Source: an uncultured Flavobacteriales bacterium
Lineage (GTDB): Bacteria; Bacteroidota; Bacteroidia; Flavobacteriales_D; Sanyastnellaceae
Direction of reading: 5' to 3'
Assembly: GCA_938003665.1 (NCBI GenBank)
Contig: CALKYI010000136.1
Location: 1 to 10,200, forward strand
Length of the DNA: 10,200 nt
Part shown: piece by piece, positions 7,430 through 10,200 of the stretch
Layout of the letters: each line of letters opens with the position of its first letter
Position numbering within the stretch: the stretch's first letter is position 1
Notes under the pieces: generated by a model
What the model was told of the DNA's origin: nothing
Database searches by the model: none
The model's input: only the letters and a program-made list of their open reading frames with translations
Program-made: the position numbers and the translations under genes

Positions 7430-10200
7430 CACAGTCGCCTCCACAGCGTGCTCCAACGTGTAAGTGGTGGGGCAATTGAAGCTGTTGTTGGCCGTCAAGC
7501 TCACGGTGTAGATGCCGGGCTCGGTGTAGAAGTGGATCGGGTCCTTGTCGGTGCTGAACTGGCCATCACCGAAGTCCCAGAAGAATTCTGTCGCATCGAC
7601 ATCAGACAGGTTCACAAAGTCGACTGGCTGGTCGGGAACGATGACTTCGGTTGGGCTGTTCACGAAGGCAGCAGAGGCCGACGGGAACACCTCAACGGCG
7701 CCGTACTGAATGATCTGCTCTTCCTGGCCTTCGTAACCGATCACGGTCAACGAGACGTTGTACACACCTGGACGCGTGAACACGTGCGTTGGCGACTCCT
7801 CAGACGTCATGACGTCGTCATCAAAGTCCCAGATGTACTGCGCTCCGTGGCTGGAGTGGTTTTCGAAATCCACTGCCAACGGCGCGCAACCGCTGCCGCT
7901 TCCCGTGAAGCTCGCCACGGGGTTTGGAGACAGGATGGTGATCACTTCCGTGTGCGCATCGGCACAGAATCCGTTGTCAACCAACAGCGTTACGTTGTAC
8001 GTCCCCCACGAATTGTAGGTGTGGAAGATCGGCTGATCCGTCGCCACTTCAGCGCCGTCGCCAAAGCTCCAGTGCTGGATGGCACTCGAAGAGGCGGCGC
8101 TCAAGTTGTTGATGCCAACCGTGGTATTCGGGTACGTCTGGATGGCGGGGCTCACGGTGAATTCGGCGGTAGGAGTCGCGTATACCTCAACGCCTACAGC
8201 GACGGTATCCGCGCAACCGTATGCACTCATGGCGATGAGTTCAACCTGGTAGGTCACATCCTCACCTGTTGCATTCACGAACGTGTGGGTCGGGTTCGCT
8301 TCATTCGAAGGCGCTGATCCGTCGTTGAAGTTCCAGATGAACGCGGCCGCACCTTCCGATTGGTTGATGATGTTGGCTTCCACGGGTGTGCAGCCCTGTG
8401 CAACCACGTCAAACTGAGCGTTCAAGTACGGTCCAACCTCCACGTCAACAGCGTCGGTTGATGTGCAACCGTGTGCATTGCTGACGGTGATTTCCGTGGT
8501 GTAAACCACGAGTTCGTCGGTGGGGTTGAAGAACGTCTTCGTGTGCACGGAGTCTGCAATGACGCTGTATTCGCCGTTGCCGTAGGACCATGCAGTGGTC
8601 GCGTGACCGGCACTCGCGTTCTCAAACGTGACGTCAACGGGGTAGCAGCCCTCGGCTTCTACCATGGTCAATGCCGCTTCTGGCTGACCCCAAACTTCGA
8701 TCACCTGGACTGTGGTATCCGCGCAACCCGCAGCATTTACCGCCACGAGGGTTACGTTGTACTGCGCATCCTCGGTGCCCAATGCTTCGAACGTGTGGGC
8801 GGGGTTCAAGGCATCCGAAGTCGTTCCGTCACCGAAATTCCAAGTCGTAGAAGCCGTAGCTTGTACTGAGGTGTTGTTGAAGGCCACCTCCATTGGGGTG
8901 CAGGCGCTCACTGGCAGATCAAAGTTGGCCGTTACCTGAGGGTGAACGGTGTGTTCAATGGCCATCGCAGCTGCACAACCCAAGTCGGTTGAGGCCGTCA
9001 ACACCAAGGTGGAGATGGCATCTTCAGAAGCCGGATTCTCCGAAGTGAATTCCAATTCAGACGCCAAGTCCAGCCCCATGCCGTTCATGGTGAGGTTGAT
9101 GTCGTCCGCGTATTGCGCGTCGTACACCACATTCCAAGCGTCACCCGAGCACGTTGCATCGGATGATGCGCTCAAGCTTACGACGGGAGTGGGGTTGACC
9201 GTCACTTCGAAGGCAGTGCTTCCAGCACAACCGAATTCGGAAATGGCTTCGATTTCGATGGTGTGTGCGGTGGCGCTGCCCGCGGCTCCTTCAAGAGCAA
9301 AGGTTGCTGCGTTGCCAGTGGCTGCGGCTGCGCCGTCGATCGTCCATGCGACGCTTGACGCCTCCGTACCTGTGTATTCAATCACAGTCTCAAAGGGAGC
9401 ACATCCAACGGTTTCACCTGCCCAAGCAGCATTGACCTCTGGCAAAACCGTAACGGTCTTGGTCACCGTGTCCACACAACCCAGCGCGTGCGTCGCGGTG
9501 AGCGTCAAGGTGTATTCGGTAGGTTCATCAGCACCTGCATACGTGTAGGCATGTGCGTCTTGGGTATCCATTTGCAAAGCGTCGCCGTTGCCGTAGTTCC
9601 AGTCGAAGGCATCTGCTGATTGGCTCTCATTGGAAATGTCAATGGTGAATGGAGCACATCCCATTTCTTCATCCGTTGAGAAGATCGCTTGTGGCTGTGG
9701 CTTAACGCTTACGCTTGCTGTGGCTGTGCCTTCGCATCCGAAGGCATTCGCACCTTGGAACGAAATGGTGTGGTTCACCAATTCGTCTGTATCGTTGGTC
9801 CAGAAATGAGTGGGCGTGGCTTCGTTGGAGAATGAACCATCACCAAAGTCCCAGTACGTCGTCGCCGCGTCAACCATGTTGGGCATGGTCAAGGCCAATG
9901 GCGAGCACGCTTCGTTTGCGTCCAAGGCCAATTCAAAGGCCGGTGCGGGGTTCACCTCAACAGTGAGCGTGCGCTCATCGCTGCAGCCCAGGTCATCGAT
10001 TGCGAGCAACGTCACGTTGTAGACGGAAGGCGCATCGGTAGCTTCAGCGGTGAACGAGTGCTGAACGGTCGCGTTGTTGTCGACCAAACCGGGCAACATC
10101 ACGTCGCCGAAGTTCCAGATGTACAGGTCGCCGTTCGTGCTCGCATTGGTAAACGTGCTCACCATCGGTTCGCATCCTGCGACAACATCGGCCGTGAAGT
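7121..10200 (-). CDS. Giant PKD-repeat surface protein with type IX (type B) sorting domain, 5' end missing
   Basis: The frame is open from the right edge of the window to the TAA at 7121. At least 1025 residues are visible. The Met codon ending at 10163-10165 is internal to a repeat (the codons before it read GCEP in frame) and is not the start. The visible part is 11 PKD/Ig-like domains of 78-90 residues followed by a CHU_C-type C-terminal domain of about 102 residues. The product should cross the inner membrane by Sec, using a signal peptide outside the window. It would then cross the outer membrane by the type IX system and end up on the surface or released. Proteins of this build are typically adhesins, gliding-related filaments or matrix proteins, and nothing here fixes which. 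It is acidic and rich in Ala, Thr and Asn/Asp, with few Lys. The PorP/SprF gene 6 nt downstream completes a likely secretion unit. Confidence 0.93.
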   Translation of the reverse strand, partial: FTADVVAGCEPMVSTFTNASTNGDLYIWNFGDVMLPGLVDNNATVQHSFTAEATDAPSVYNVTLLAIDDLGCSDERTLTVEVNPAPAFELALDANEACSPLALTMPNMVDAATTYWDFGDGSFSNEATPTHFWTNDTDELVNHTISFQGANAFGCEGTATASVSVKPQPQAIFSTDEEMGCAPFTIDISNESQSADAFDWNYGNGDALQMDTQDAHAYTYAGADEPTEYTLTLTATHALGCVDTVTKTVTVLPEVNAAWAGETVGCAPFETVIEYTGTEASSVAWTIDGAAAATGNAATFALEGAAGSATAHTIEIEAISEFGCAGSTAFEVTVNPTPVVSLSASSDATCSGDAWNVVYDAQYADDINLTMNGMGLDLASELEFTSENPASEDAISTLVLTASTDLGCAAAMAIEHTVHPQVTANFDLPVSACTPMEVAFNNTSVQATASTTWNFGDGTTSDALNPAHTFEALGTEDAQYNVTLVAVNAAGCADTTVQVIEVWGQPEAALTMVEAEGCYPVDVTFENASAGHATTAWSYGNGEYSVIADSVHTKTFFNPTDELVVYTTEITVSNAHGCTSTDAVDVEVGPYLNAQFDVVAQGCTPVEANIINQSEGAAAFIWNFNDGSAPSNEANPTHTFVNATGEDVTYQVELIAMSAYGCADTVAVGVEVYATPTAEFTVSPAIQTYPNTTVGINNLSAASSSAIQHWSFGDGAEVATDQPIFHTYNSWGTYNVTLLVDNGFCADAHTEVITILSPNPVASFTGSGSGCAPLAVDFENHSSHGAQYIWDFDDDVMTSEESPTHVFTRPGVYNVSLTVIGYEGQEEQIIQYGAVEVFPSASAAFVNSPTEVIVPDQPVDFVNLSDVDATEFFWDFGDGQFSTDKDPIHFYTEPGIYTVSLTANNSFNCPTTYTLEHAVEATVGGFMEFPTAFTPNTGGSNGGYYDPNALDNDVFHPHHMGIVDYELVIFNKWGELLFRSTDPYIGWDGYFQGRIVRQDVYAWKASATFSSGYRTTQAGDVTLIK
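7430..10200 (-). repeat. Tandem array of 11 PKD/Ig-like domain repeats (period about 250 bp)
   Basis: Approximate units, in protein order (N to C): 10200-9929, 9928-9677, 9676-9422, 9421-9173, 9172-8921, 8920-8669, 8668-8411, 8410-8159, 8158-7907, 7906-7664 and 7663-7430. The common pattern is GCxP, then V-x-F-x-N-x-S, W-x-F-GDG, a P-x-H-x-F turn, Y-x-V-x-L, then GC-x-D and a closing V-x-V-x-P strand. Units 4 and 5 (9421-8921) have lost GDG, and unit 5 also the Trp. Units 9-11 depart from the paired-cysteine pattern. DNA identity between units is low apart from short shared words around the W-x-F-GDG segment, so the duplications are old. The array continues beyond the right edge. Confidence 0.88.

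Noticed and set aside
7106..8317. Plus-strand open frame of 403 codons opposite the PKD/CHU_C gene
   Set aside because: The minus strand encodes unmistakable CHU_C and PKD motifs over the whole stretch. The plus-strand translation has no recognisable motif and is a by-product of GC-rich codon use.
10163..10165. ATG as the start of the PKD protein
   Set aside because: The same frame continues to the window edge and encodes the GCxP motif that opens the repeat just before this Met. There is no signal peptide after it.
7430..10200. CRISPR-like or satellite repeat suggested by regular 250-bp periodicity
   Set aside because: The period is that of a protein domain (78-86 codons), the reading frame is intact and DNA identity between units is low.

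Overview
The window is ordinary chromosome from a member of the Bacteroidota, most likely a GC-rich relative of the Flavobacteriales. The evidence is a secreted protein ending in the type B (gliding-motility-associated, CHU_C) sorting domain of the type IX secretion system, a PorP/SprF-family outer-membrane protein directly behind it, genes with no strong Shine-Dalgarno sequence, and one match to the Bacteroidota -7 promoter element. I cannot name the genus. No tRNA, rRNA, CRISPR array, insertion sequence or phage gene is visible. Coding density is very high: the only gaps are a 3-nt gap, a 13-nt gap, an 85-nt divergent promoter region, a 64-nt convergent gap and a 6-nt gap. No stretch over 300 bases lacks a gene.

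Left half (1-4628, minus strand, read right to left): three tightly packed genes that look like one operon. They are a TPR-repeat protein (3981-4628), an AddB-like PD-(D/E)XK nuclease with an inactive-looking helicase part (1154-3967, TTG start), and a polysaccharide flippase of the MOP superfamily (1-1150), which runs off the left edge. A TATTTTTG element just upstream of the TPR gene is the probable promoter.

Middle (4714-6021, plus strand): murB, which makes UDP-N-acetylmuramate for peptidoglycan. All its usual motifs are present, but it carries about 106 extra N-terminal residues: an unrecognised small domain and a Pro-rich linker. It is transcribed divergently from the TPR operon and ends at a hairpin shared with the convergent gene to its right.

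Right half (6086-10200, minus strand): a two-gene type IX secretion unit. The upstream gene is a very large cell-surface or secreted protein, cut by the right edge. It shows 11 PKD/Ig-like repeats and the C-terminal sorting domain. Six bases after its stop comes the PorP/SprF-family protein that probably helps export or anchor it, as SprF does for the SprB adhesin.

I do not see a clear new multi-gene system. The observations most worth checking are the domain fused to MurB, the missing fourth iron-sulfur cysteine in the AddB-like protein, and the cysteine pattern along the PKD array.
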